Assembly (NCBI GenBank): GCA_951640165.1
Contig: OX621263.1
Coordinates: 5,602,501-5,666,500 of the forward strand
Source of the DNA: Pseudoips prasinana
Lineage: Eukaryota > Arthropoda > Insecta > Lepidoptera > Nolidae
Length of the DNA: 64,000 bases
Reading direction: 5' to 3'
Positions 1-9,738 of this stretch are shown one piece after another. The notes beneath the pieces were generated by a model. It did no database searches. It was not told where the DNA came from and saw only the letters and a program-made list of their open reading frames with translations. Position 1 is the stretch's first letter; each line of letters begins with the position of its first letter. The position numbers and the translations under genes were made by a program.

Positions 1-121
1 TGAAATCGTAGAAAGTAAGTTTCATAGTTACTTATATTATAGTATATAGTTATACTTAATATTATACTTATTATGAACCCTGTTTAAGTAATTTTTATTA
101 TATATCTATAGTGAACTTATA

Positions 122-157
<36 letters not shown>

Positions 158-368
158 GTTGGTGGAGAATACCTTTGGCAGTAAATCCACCTTTGTACAG
201 TTTTGTGAAATGAGTTAGATAAATTTCCTACTATTATATATATTATACTTAATCTAAATCAAACATTAAATTTCTAAAGAATATGGTATACAGTAAAAAT
301 AAAATTATTTTATAATATTAGCAGTGTTTGTTTGCAGCCTTTAAATAACTAATATTTTATTTTTTCAG
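1..368. other. Intron-like AT-rich DNA with a (TA)n microsatellite
   Basis: No coding potential is seen. A TA dinucleotide run lies at about 129-154. The stretch ends in a splice-acceptor-like pyrimidine tract and AG (361-368) just before the Myb-like exon, so it is best read as that gene's intron. Confidence 0.6.
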
Positions 369-733
369 ATGCTGAAGAAGTCTTACCTACATTATCTCCA
401 GAGTGTCATGTTGATGCCCCTCAGGCTAATGTGCATCCTGCTCGGAATGGGCAAACTACACCACATCGTAGTCTGAGGTCATCACGAATTAGATTGACAC
501 CTCGAAGACGTGTGAGGCTGACCCAAACGGAGCAGGCTGCACATCAGTTTGTTAATTCTGATCGTGAATGGAGAACATTCAGAATGCAGCAACATAGAGA
601 CTCCATGGAGATGAAAAGGGAGCAGAACAGGATAAGGGAAATGGAAGTCCAAAACCAGAGGGAATGGCGAGCAATTGGTTCAAGAACATTAGATTTATTA
701 GATAAATTAGTTACTAAGTTTTGTAAAGATTAA
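369..733 (+). CDS. Last exon of a Harbinger-type Myb/SANT-like DNA-binding protein
   Basis: The exon starts after the acceptor TTTTTCAG at 361-368 and is open to the TAA at 731-733. It begins with two bases that finish a codon from an upstream exon outside the window. The product is a basic, Arg-rich stretch (RRRVRL) followed by a charged helical tail rich in Glu, Gln and Arg, ending LVTKFCKD. Such tails are typical of the Myb/SANT-like second protein that PIF/Harbinger elements encode beside their nuclease. A HARBI1 nuclease gene lies just downstream in convergent orientation, which supports the pairing. The DNA-binding domain itself would be upstream and is not seen. It could instead be a host-domesticated MADF/Myb gene. 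Confidence 0.65.
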
Positions 734-1030
734 ATAGTAAATTAGATATTAATTGTTTTATGTTATGATTGGTTTTATTTTATTTTTATTTAGTTTTGTA
801 AGCCTACTATATCTAAAAACTCCTAATTAAATATTATTTAATACTTATGTATTATGTAGTATTAAAATATTATCGAGGAGGATTGAAAATTAAAATATTT
901 CAGATTATTTTGTTTAGTGTTTTTCATTTAATACATACCAATCATACACAGATAATACAATACTTGGGTGAGAAATAACAGTAAATTAACATAAACCATA
1001 ATAATTAACCTATTACTTAAAAGATAATAA
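734..1030. other. Short AT-rich spacer between convergent Harbinger genes
   Basis: About 300 bp separate the stop of the Myb-like exon from the stop of the nuclease gene on the other strand. Nothing else is seen in it. Confidence 0.5.
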
Positions 1031-2212
1031 TTATTGCTGCTGTAGTCTTCTAACCAACTGATCCCTTAACACCCGTCCTCTAATTAACTCAGTGGTGGAA
1101 GTTGTCTCTCTGTCAAGGGCAATACTCTCATTAGAGTTGTGGTTGTCATCTTGTACCAAATCTGAAAAATGTTTATTTATTGAATACAAACAGCAATGAA
1201 AACAAGGTATGAAAAGATTAAACTTATTTTATACCACAATTAAATAAGTTTATAATTGTAATTCCTATATACCTGTGATATCCACATCCTCTACAATGCC
1301 ATAATTAATGCCTATGTTGTGTAAAACACAACAAGCTAATATGATTTTAGAACGTTTCAATGGCTTATAATGAAGAGCCCTGTCTTTATTTAAGCATCTC
1401 CAACGATTCTTGAGCCTTCCAAATGTGTTTTCTATGACAACTCTAGCAGCCATATGCTTTTGATTATAGTTTGCTTGAGGTGTGTTAGGAGCTGCATCTA
1501 AAATTGGAGTCATCAGCCATGGACGTTGTGGATAACCTGAGTCACCTGAGAATTTAAAATTAATAAATATATTACAAATCACATCATATTTTATGTCAGC
1601 CTAACACAAACTTTTCTCTAATTTAGTAAATCAGTTTCTTCTGTAATAATAACATATAGCCTAGCAAGGTTCTGGGATAAAAAGTAGCCAATTACTGGTA
1701 GTAGAGTTTTACCTAAGAGCCACACTATTTCCCCATTCCAGTGCAATAACTGCATATATTGATTCAGGTCGCTGTTGTCCCATATAAATGAATCATGATT
1801 TGCACCTCCGAATTTGGCATTTACATTTAGGATCCGATATTCATCATCACATACCTGCAAAATTTTTTATATAAGTATAGTTAGGTATTAAAAATTACTC
1901 ATGCTATGATTATTAAAGAATAATTTATTTACCATTTGGACATTGATAGAATGATAGTGTTTACGGGAATAGTAGCGATGCTCATCTTCTTTTGGTGGAC
2001 CATGTATTCTAAAATGACTACAATCAATGCATCCAACAACCCCTGGTATTCTATATTTAGCAGAAAATCTGAAAAAATTGTAAGTATATTAAAATTAACT
2101 GTTTCAAACCTGTAGGTAAAGTATTGTATTATGATATCAAAAAAGTACCTTTGACTAACAGCTTGTCTAGCATTTGTAGTGTCAGGAAACCGAATATATT
2201 TATTTAGCATAT

Positions 2213-2370
2213 TGAAATAAAACTATGAATTGCCTGAAAACATTATTATAGGCTTTAATTGACTAAAATTGTTGACAACTGTGACATGAATATTTATCTA
2301 TCAAACATCATCATAGAGAAGACTATAAAAGGAGGATTATCTAAATATTTAGGTAATGAGTTTCATATCA
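2213..2370 (-). repeat. 3' LTR of the gypsy element
   Basis: The 158-bp repeat starts TG and ends CA, and it matches 6113-6270 base for base by eye. In element sense it holds a TATA-like ATAAATA about 28 nt before ATTTTAGTCAATTAAA (2254-2269 as the reverse complement). That segment would fit the transcript start. Confidence 0.95.
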
Positions 2371-2386
2371 TTCTCCACCGCTTTGC
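2371..2386 (-). other. Polypurine tract
   Basis: In element sense this reads GCAAAGCGGTGGAGAA directly before the 3' LTR. It is the expected plus-strand primer site for reverse transcription. Confidence 0.7.
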
Positions 2387-5300
2387 TTAGAGACTGTAGT
2401 CATGTAAATGAGCAGGTGGTCTTCTAATACGCCCAGATCTTCTAATATCAACCTCTGGCTGTAACGCAGGTTGTAGTGAGACGACTCCAGGTGAAAGAGT
2501 GAGTTCAGCAACAGGCGCAGTATTGAGTGATGAAGTTTCGCCATGATTAATGCTTGTTGCGGGTGACTCATCTTGAGGTATTAAAATCTCCTGATCAGAG
2601 CCGCCTGAACTCTCATCAGTTGCAAGCTCTCGAATTCTCTCTCCTTCATCTCCAATTGGAGCTAGGTGACGATTTGACACCGCTGTTACTCGGCCGTCCC
2701 TCAGTCTAGTAATTGAATAATCAGGGGTAACTTCAATTAGATCAGCCTCTTCCACTAAGGGCATGTACTTGTTGGGTCGAGCGCAGCGTTTGACAAGGAC
2801 CCGTCCGGCACTTGTAAGCCATGTCGGAATGGAGGTGCCGTTTGGCGATTTCCGGGAGTGTTTAAACATCCTCTCATGCGGTGAACAGTTTATGGTAGTA
2901 CAAAGCAGTGATCGTATAGAATGAAGAGCGTTATCAAGAACTTTCTCCCAACTCTCTATGGGCAAATTGTGGGAACGTAAACCCAACTGTATGGCTTTCC
3001 ACAGCGTTGAGTTAAGTTTTTCAACTTGTCCGTTTCCTTGCGGGTTGTATGCTGTTGTGTTGCTCGTGGCGATACCACGAGAGTGCAGATATTCTTTTAC
3101 TTCAGCAGATAAAAAGACAGCCCCTCTGTCTGAATGTATATAGCCAGGCATACCAAACATCATAAACAGATTATTTAAATGTTTTATAACCGTCTTTGCA
3201 CTCATATCTGAACATGGAAAAGCAAAAGGGAATCTGGAATATTCGTCTATAATGGTGAGTATATACCGATTCATAGTTTTGCTTGGGACAGGACCTTTAA
3301 AGTCAATACTTAAACGCTCGAAGGGCGCCATTGCCTTAACAAGCTTTGGCAGTGGGTCGGCATTTTTGAAAAATCTTGGTTTTATTTCTGCACATATCCG
3401 ACAGTTGTTTGTCATCGTTCTAATTTCTTCAGTAGAATAGGCCAAGTTCTTTGTTTTTAGCCAGTGATGCATTCTTGTGACTCCTGGGTGGCATAAGTTT
3501 TCATGTAATTTATAGAGTCGCGTGAGTCGTGATAAGTTGTCCATGCTAGCACACACTCTGGATAACGTGTCAGCAACGTGGTTTTCTCGTCCTGGTCTAT
3601 AAATAATATCATAATTATAGGGTGCCAGCTCTAGACGCCATCGCTGTATTTTCTCGTTTTTAATTTTACTAGAGTGTTTTGCGTTAAACATGAATGCTAC
3701 CGATCTCTGGTCAGTGACCAACTTGAATGGTCTACCTATCAAAAAATGGCGCCACTTTTTGAGTGCTTCAACAATGGCATAGGCTTCCTTTTCGACGGCG
3801 GAATGATTTTGTTCGCTTTTATTTAGCGTTCTAGAATAAAATGCTACTGGCCTGGAATCCTGTGAGAGTGATGCAGCAATTGTATGTTCCGAAGCGTCAG
3901 TTTCTACTGTGAATGGCATTTTATCGTCGATTGCGTGTATAGAAGATTTTGCGATCATCGATTTCAAGTCTTCAAAAGATTTCATGGCTTCAATACCCAA
4001 TGGAAACGAAACCGTATGAGCAATGGAGTGTATTCTTTTGGAAAAGTTTGGCACCCACTTAGAATAATGTGCAAACATGCCTAGTACTCTTCTTAACGCG
4101 GGCATATCTTCTGGAGGAGGTAGGTTAAGTAATGGCTGTAGACGATCGCTGTCAGGTTTGACAATGTGATTTTCAATCGAGTACCCTAATATTTTGAGTG
4201 ATTTCTGATTAAATTTGCTTTTCTCTTTATTTAACGTCAACCCGTACTTGTCGGCTGCCAACAGAAAACGGCTTAGATTCTGATCATGCTCATCTTGAGT
4301 ATTTCCGCATACAGTTATGTCGTCTAGATACGCGAAGGTCCCGATTAAGCCTTCCTTTCTGATGATCCAGTCGATAGTTCTCTGGAAACTAGACACACCA
4401 TTTGTCACTCCAAAGGGAATCCGACAAAATTGATACAGGTTACCAGCCGCTTCAAAAGCCGTATATATACGTTCATGAGTGACAATTGGAATCTGATGAT
4501 ACGCACTCTGTAAGTCAATGGCACTGAAGATACTATATTTAGAAACTCTCGTGACTATTTCTTCAATATTTGGTAACGGATAGGCATCCAAGAGCGTATA
4601 CTTGTTGATTGTCAATGAATAATCTATAACCATTCGCTTTTTATGACTGGCAGTCTTGGTTATCAGCACTTGTGCTCGCCAAGGTGATTTACTCTCCTCT
4701 ATTATGTGCTGTTCCAGCAATTTCTTGATTTCACCTCTAATAAACTCCTGGTCTTCACAACTGTACTTCCGGGATCGTATAGCAATCGGTTTGCAATCAG
4801 AAGTAACGTTGTTGAACAGCGTTACGGCAGGAACTGATGCCTCGGCGACAGAACAAACCTTCAGAGTGTCCTTCGGTCCACCAAATTCAAGTTCCAATGA
4901 AGAATGTAGGCTGAGAAGATCGTGACCTATAATGACATCAGCGCACAAATCTTTGACTATAAGTAATTGAACATTGTCATATGTGTTTTCTCCTAATTTG
5001 ATATTTTGGACCGTAGCTCCGGTGACTTGCGACGTTAGAGTAAGAGAGGCCATGGAGATCATCTGACGACAGGGAGTTTTCTTCAAATGTGCTAGGTTAG
5101 CAAAATTTTCATTAATGAAACTAATACTACTGCCTGTGTCTATTAGCGCCTCCGCTCTGATACCTTTAATGAAGGCAGGGATCATAGCTTTTCTTAGAGA
5201 TGCTGGCGCTGCGGCCATGATACTTGCGGCGCAGTGTGCGCAATTCTCCGGAGGACTACTGGACACATTGTGTGGTTTGCTACGGCAGACAGACGCGTAA

Positions 5301-6097
5301 TGACCTTTCTTACTACAGATTTGACAGGTGACACCTGAGGCAGGGCAGTTTTTACGCCTGTGTAAGCGGTCTCCTCCACAAAAGAAACATTTCCAATGGG
5401 ATTTTATGTTGCCCTTCGTCGCAGTAATAGCAGCCACTTGAGATGATTCATCTGTCTCAGCAGACTGCTTATTGTTGACTTGAACGATGCTCCTTCTTTC
5501 AGATATTGCATTGACGGCCGGTAGGTTAAAATTTTGCGAGTTGTTCTCCGCCATTTCCATCGATATTGCCTTACTATAGGCGTCATCCAGAGTAAGTGTA
5601 AGGTTTTCAAGAAGACGTTCTCGTATTTTAGGTGATGTTATACCAGCGATGAAAGCACCTCTAATATTCTCGCTTTTATTTGTTTCGGCGTCCACTGCGG
5701 CAAAAGCGCATTCTCTTGCTAACAGTTTGAGGGCTTGTAGATACAGAGCAATAGATTCACCGGGATGTTGGCGCCTAGTAGCGAGAAGATGCCGAGCAGT
5801 AATAATGTTTGTGGGCTTGATGAATAAAGCATCTAGTGTAGCCAATGCCACGTCGTATGTGGTACAGTCACTGATTGTTTGGTATACGCGGGGCGATACA
5901 TAGTTTATCAGCAACTGGAGTTTTAGGTCGTCTGAGAGCGCCGGAGTAACGGCAGCGGCACCAGCTCCATGAAACGCAGATGCGGCTTGTGCCGTCAGGA
6001 AATTGTTGAAGGTGCGTTTCCAGTGTTCCCATTCGGGGCCCGTGGAACTTAATGAATAATCACCATCAAAGCGATCCGGTCTCAGAAACTTTTCCAT
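2387..6097 (-). CDS. gag-pol: Fused gag-pol polyprotein of the Ty3/gypsy element
   Basis: The single frame encodes about 1236 residues. I start at the ATG at 6097; the frame is open nine bases further but with no ATG. In order: a gag region; two zinc knuckles near 237-271 (CFFC..., CQICSKKGHYASVC); a protease with LIDTGSS near 318; reverse transcriptase with the AYLDD active site near 590; RNase H (TVETDAS near 730, then a VTDQ block); the integrase zinc finger (HENLCHPG ... CRICAE, near 865-905); and the integrase core with SIDFKG, HSDRG and GQVEKLNS as the D, D, E residues (about 930-1030). No stop or frameshift is seen. A single gag-pol frame without an env gene is usual for many insect gypsy lineages. 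The start codon overlaps the putative primer-binding site. Confidence 0.93.
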   Translation of the reverse strand: MEKFLRPDRFDGDYSLSSTGPEWEHWKRTFNNFLTAQAASAFHGAGAAAVTPALSDDLKLQLLINYVSPRVYQTISDCTTYDVALATLDALFIKPTNIITARHLLATRRQHPGESIALYLQALKLLARECAFAAVDAETNKSENIRGAFIAGITSPKIRERLLENLTLTLDDAYSKAISMEMAENNSQNFNLPAVNAISERRSIVQVNNKQSAETDESSQVAAITATKGNIKSHWKCFFCGGDRLHRRKNCPASGVTCQICSKKGHYASVCRSKPHNVSSSPPENCAHCAASIMAAAPASLRKAMIPAFIKGIRAEALIDTGSSISFINENFANLAHLKKTPCRQMISMASLTLTSQVTGATVQNIKLGENTYDNVQLLIVKDLCADVIIGHDLLSLHSSLELEFGGPKDTLKVCSVAEASVPAVTLFNNVTSDCKPIAIRSRKYSCEDQEFIRGEIKKLLEQHIIEESKSPWRAQVLITKTASHKKRMVIDYSLTINKYTLLDAYPLPNIEEIVTRVSKYSIFSAIDLQSAYHQIPIVTHERIYTAFEAAGNLYQFCRIPFGVTNGVSSFQRTIDWIIRKEGLIGTFAYLDDITVCGNTQDEHDQNLSRFLLAADKYGLTLNKEKSKFNQKSLKILGYSIENHIVKPDSDRLQPLLNLPPPEDMPALRRVLGMFAHYSKWVPNFSKRIHSIAHTVSFPLGIEAMKSFEDLKSMIAKSSIHAIDDKMPFTVETDASEHTIAASLSQDSRPVAFYSRTLNKSEQNHSAVEKEAYAIVEALKKWRHFLIGRPFKLVTDQRSVAFMFNAKHSSKIKNEKIQRWRLELAPYNYDIIYRPGRENHVADTLSRVCASMDNLSRLTRLYKLHENLCHPGVTRMHHWLKTKNLAYSTEEIRTMTNNCRICAEIKPRFFKNADPLPKLVKAMAPFERLSIDFKGPVPSKTMNRYILTIIDEYSRFPFAFPCSDMSAKTVIKHLNNLFMMFGMPGYIHSDRGAVFLSAEVKEYLHSRGIATSNTTAYNPQGNGQVEKLNSTLWKAIQLGLRSHNLPIESWEKVLDNALHSIRSLLCTTINCSPHERMFKHSRKSPNGTSIPTWLTSAGRVLVKRCARPNKYMPLVEEADLIEVTPDYSITRLRDGRVTAVSNRHLAPIGDEGERIRELATDESSGGSDQEILIPQDESPATSINHGETSSLNTAPVAELTLSPGVVSLQPALQPEVDIRRSGRIRRPPAHLHDYSL

Positions 6098-6111
6098 TTT
6101 AGTCAATTAAA
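6096..6111 (-). other. Putative self-complementary primer-binding site
   Basis: In element sense this reads TTTAATTGACTAAAAT and begins one base after the 5' LTR. It is the exact 16-nt reverse complement of a segment inside each LTR (6154-6169 and 2254-2269). I see no match to a usual tRNA 3' end. It overlaps the gag-pol ATG by two bases. Confidence 0.6.
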
Positions 6112-6112
6112 T

Positions 6113-6270
6113 TGAAATAAAACTATGAATTGCCTGAAAACATTATTATAGGCTTTAATTGACTAAAATTGTTGACAACTGTGACATGAATATTTATCTA
6201 TCAAACATCATCATAGAGAAGACTATAAAAGGAGGATTATCTAAATATTTAGGTAATGAGTTTCATATCA
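6113..6270 (-). repeat. 5' LTR of the gypsy element
   Basis: This is the identical partner of 2213-2370. In element sense the part after the putative transcript start holds a short GCCT...AGGC stem just past the self-complementary segment. It is followed by the primer-binding region. Confidence 0.95.
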
Positions 6271-6686
6271 CATATTCTTATGTATTAAGACGTTAGTAAC
6301 CTCTTCAATATAAACACTGCACATTTTTTGGGACATATTCTTTGCAACCCCAACTGGCCGCTGGTAAGACCCCGTTGCAAAGAAAAATAGTGCAGTAAGT
6401 ACCTAGAATAATAACAATTATTGATAAAAAGATACACATGCATGAGTGAGTATATTTTTATGTATTCATGTTTTTAAATGTCTACCTACCTTTGTTTCCA
6501 AGGTAACCCGTTGAGTAGCTTTCAAATCTGTTAGTTGTCTTAATTATTTGCACAAGCATTTAAACGCTTTCTTCGAAAGGCGATAAATTCTTTTGAATTC
6601 GGTGTCTGGAAGATGTAACAGCGGATTGTTATAGATGCGAGCTTCTGCACGAACACTGGTTAAGTGATTACGCTCGTCTTGTGCTG

Positions 6687-8093
6687 AGTGCTTAGTGTGA
6701 GTTTTTTAAACTACTCGGTCGCGTTAAAGTAAACTTCAATTTGTATGGAGTTTAATCAGCGCCATCTAGCGAAACGTTTGTAAACCATATTTTGTGAGTG
6801 CGAGATCGTTTCTTAACGTAACGATCGTGACCAAAGAGTATTTAACCTACAGATCGTGACCATCGACTAACTTTATCGATGTGAGCATTTAAACGAGCTC
6901 GAATGACGTTTTTGCGAGTGCGAGTTACAATATTAGCTAATTTTGACAGTTCGTTCGTGAACTTCTTCACTTTCGAGCGAGTTAACTTTGTCACGAAGCT
7001 TTTGGTAGTGAAAACGATATGAATACGAACATCTTTTTTACGGAATTAAATTATTTGTGTGTTTTCATTAAAGAAAAAATATGATGTAAGAGATTTAAAC
7101 CTTTTTCCAGTTCTCTGTGGATTTGGTATCACCGCGGCTTAAACCTTAGTTGTATTTGGATCGATTAATATAGAAATAATAATGTAGGTAATTCCTTTTA
7201 ATGATAAAAACAGTAAAAAGAAATTGTACACATTTCATTGCTTACTCTTCCATAAAACTTACTAACAAGTCAAATTGATGCTGACTTGTTTTCATTTTCC
7301 CTTTTATTTTAAATCTTGAGTTTTAAACAATAATTCACAGATATACATAGGTATAGGTACATATACAGTTTGTTTATACTACAAAATCGAAGAAGTGACG
7401 CCGAGCATGACACGACTATTTTTGATAGTACAACACCTCTATACAAATAACGTTAAAAATCATTGTATTTAATTTGGTCGGTTTATCGCATAGAAACTAC
7501 GTGCTACCAACATAATGAATAAAAAAACGGTGTACTTGGTGAGGAAACGTTGTTTGAATCGAGTAACTAGTTTGGTACTCACACTCAGATTTACTCACTT
7601 TACATCGTGTCCAACGGATACTCGATTTACGCTGTGGTTAAGTTATTCGATTTGTTCGATGTAACTCGCACTAAGCACTCTGTTGCCGTCGACAACATCC
7701 TCCAAGCGAAAAAATTGCGTGCTGCCATTTTTTTACAAATATTTTTTCACAAATAAATGAATTCCGTAATAAGATGTTCGTATTAATATTGTATTCACTA
7801 AGAAAAGCTCCGTGACAAAGTTAACTCGCTCACAAATGAAAAAGTTCACGAACGAACTGTCAAAATAGGATAATGTTGTGACTCACACTCGCATAATAAA
7901 CATCATTCGAGCTCGTTTAAATGCTCACTTCGATAAAGTTAGTCGATGGTCACGATCGTTAACTTGACAAACAATCTCGCACTCACAAAATATGGTTCAC
8001 AAATTTGTCGCAAGATGGCGCTGAGCAAACTCCATACAAATTCGCGTTTACTTTAACGCGACCGAGTAGTTAAAAAAACTCACACTAAGCATT
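6687..8093. mobile_element. DNA element with ~350-bp inverted ends, unclassified
   Basis: The left end (from GAGTGCTTAGTGTGAG at 6687) and the right end (to CTCACACTAAGCATTC at 8093) are inverted copies. They can be followed for about 350 bp, past GAGCTCG, TTTGACAGTTCGTTCGTGAA and GAACATCTT. The related GAGTGCGAG / CGCACTAAGCACTC motif recurs inside, near 7660-7680. No coding frame is seen in the middle. I could not settle a target duplication. The left neighbour is the HARBI1 N-terminal exon and the right neighbour is a LINE fragment. Confidence 0.7.
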
Positions 8094-8778
8094 CTGCACC
8101 AGTTCTTTCCGGACGTACGCGAACGGTTAAATAAAACTTGGCTAATCATGGACCATTGTGTTGCACAATTTCTTACCGGACACGGCAATTTTAAAAGTAA
8201 ATTGTATAGTTTCAAATTAGTATCTTCACCAATCTGTCTGTGCTCAACATCCAGTAACGAATATGAACAAACTGCTCACCACATCCTGTGGGAGTGTGAT
8301 CTCTGGCAAAATCAGCGTGATATTATGTTAAACAGCTTGCAACCAATATCTGGAGTAGTTTATTATACGGATCTTGTAGCAACAAGGAACAACTTCCGTG
8401 CGTTTAAGCGTTTTTGCCATACCTACTATTGGAATCAAATATAACAGCTCACTTAGGACCCTTAAATTGATCCTCGGTGCTTTTGCAGCTGGCTTCTCTA
8501 GTTGCAAATCTCTCATTTTATGTGGCTATAGCCTCTTTACATCATTCTGTCTCCCGCTTTGCTCTGGAGGGAAGTGGAACTATTCATTTTCTAACTCCTC
8601 CTTTTTTCTGTTTCTGATTAAATTCGTTGCGGGATCCAAGACAGTTAAAGCGATTCCCCGGGACATGCCTGAGCTTCACCGCTCAGTGTCATTTCATTGT
8701 GTGCCACTGTTGATCCTGGCTTACAGGAGTTGCAGTGGTGGGTAAGAGGGAGGGACTAGTCCCGTATTAAAAAAAAAA
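8094..8778 (+). mobile_element. 5'-truncated R1-type non-LTR retrotransposon with poly(A)
   Basis: An open frame runs from the left boundary to the TAA at 8442-8444. It gives the C-terminal part of an R1-clade pol, with FLTGHGNF, the Cys-rich CLCS segment and HHILWECDLW. These are the usual post-RT blocks of that clade. A 3' UTR follows and ends in a run of A at 8769-8778. A second copy of the same 3' end lies at 51960-52146. The ATG at 8148 is internal to the pol frame, not a real start. Confidence 0.8.
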
Positions 8779-9499
8779 CTCTCTTAGATGCACATTTAGA
8801 AGTTTTATAATATATCAATTAATTCACGTGCGAAAAACGTACAGACGCCAGCACATTAAGCTACCCCAATTAAAAGTGAACCTTATGATTTTGTGATAAA
8901 GTTGAAAATCTGTAAAAGAAATTTGACAGATTGGGGTAGCTTGAAGCGTCTGTACTTCAGTGAAGCACATTTATAAAAAATGTTTACATTCTTTTAATGT
9001 CCTATAAAACAATGAAATGTTATAGGGCGTGCTAAAAAACTACCTAACTAAAAGCAATAATGCTTATTCTTTTACTTGACTTTATCTCAGTTAATAGTGT
9101 GTCTAAATGTTCGAAGAATAGTGTAAGCAATATGGTTGGGAATAGCCACTATCAATAATAGGAAATATCCGTTGTTATAATGGTTAAAAGGTTTATTTAA
9201 TGCCTATTTGAAGTACTGTAGGTTAAATAGTCTTTGATTTGAAGGCTCGAAAGCTTTAGCTTATTGAGCCTTCGACCTTTTGATAAAAAGAACCTTTACT
9301 TGACGTTGTTTTGACAATATTTTTACAATGTTGCCAGTCTTTTTCAATTTTTAGGCTATGACTTCCTACTTTTGAGTTACAGTCATACTTCTTTTAAAAT
9401 ACGCTTATACTATTGTAGGACCGCTGGTGTGTCGACGGTCGTTACCTTCGGTAGTACGTAGCTTGCCTACCGTACCTACTTACTCCTAAGCGCAAGCGG
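8779..9499. other. AT-rich intergenic DNA with one palindromic MITE
   Basis: Apart from the MITE at 8839-8955, I see only a short imperfect palindrome near 9240-9275 (GAAGGCTC...GAGCCTTC). No gene is seen. Confidence 0.5.
8839..8955. mobile_element. Palindromic MITE, copy A (internally deleted)
   Basis: The ends are GTACAGACGCCAGCACAT-like inverted repeats around a core with AAGTGAACCTTATG and TTTGACAGATTG. Related copies lie at 20173-20295, 22042-22135 and 23683-23833. Copy D is the most complete and copy A lacks one inner block. Confidence 0.8.
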
Positions 9500-9738
9500 C
9501 GAGATAGGTGTGCGTCGCGATTGCTCCGCCACGTTATCCAAACAGAAAAAGAAATCGCTATATTTTTTGTCAAAATTAGTCAAAATCGAAAGGAACAAAC
9601 CAATACTTTGTCAAAGCAGAAATAAAGAAGTTACAGGGGTTTTAAGTTGGCCGCGCGAACGTAACGTGCACGATTGCGCGGCCATGGAGATCTCAGTAAC
9701 TAATTTGGATAGAGATCTAAATCTTTTTGTTAATTAAT

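Larger units (their letters stand above)
2213..6270 (-). mobile_element. Ty3/gypsy LTR retrotransposon, apparently intact
   Basis: The element is 4058 bp long and runs on the - strand. It is bounded by 158-bp LTRs that are identical by eye and flanked by the 5-bp duplication CATAT (2208-2212 and 6271-6275). It has one long gag-pol frame, a purine-rich tract next to the 3' LTR and an unusual primer-binding region complementary to its own LTR. LTR identity and the open frame indicate a recent insertion. It is inserted in a HARBI1 exon. Confidence 0.95.
1031..6686 (-). pseudogene. HARBI1-like: HARBI1-like PIF/Harbinger nuclease gene, split by a retrotransposon and carrying a stop codon
   Basis: The exons, in gene order on the - strand, are about 6686-6490, 6402-6276 continuing at 2212-2149, 2068-1933, 1854-1713, 1545-1273 and 1161-1031. 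All joins have GT-AG and keep frame. The product is a DDE nuclease of the Harbinger transposase family. Visible blocks are ATGSYQRPVGV, PGVVGCIDCSHF (first Asp), HDSFIWD (second Asp), LLGDSGYP and ENTFGRLKNRW (Glu). Two lesions are present. An in-frame TAA at 6544-6546 lies in the N-terminal exon. A Ty3/gypsy element sits inside the second exon with the duplication CATAT at 2208-2212 and 6271-6275. The N-terminus beyond about 6686 is replaced by another element. The C-terminal exon ends in a Gln/Arg-rich tail. The copy is inactive as it stands. Confidence 0.85.

Noticed and set aside
2368..2571. 67-codon frame overlapping the end of gag-pol
   Set aside because: It is an alternative frame of the integrase tail and 3' LTR border, without any motif.
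9510..9737. 75-codon frame, repeated at 12789-13016 on the other strand
   Set aside because: It is the same inverted-arm sequence read twice. There is no family motif, and it contains the GC-rich terminal motifs of the element.
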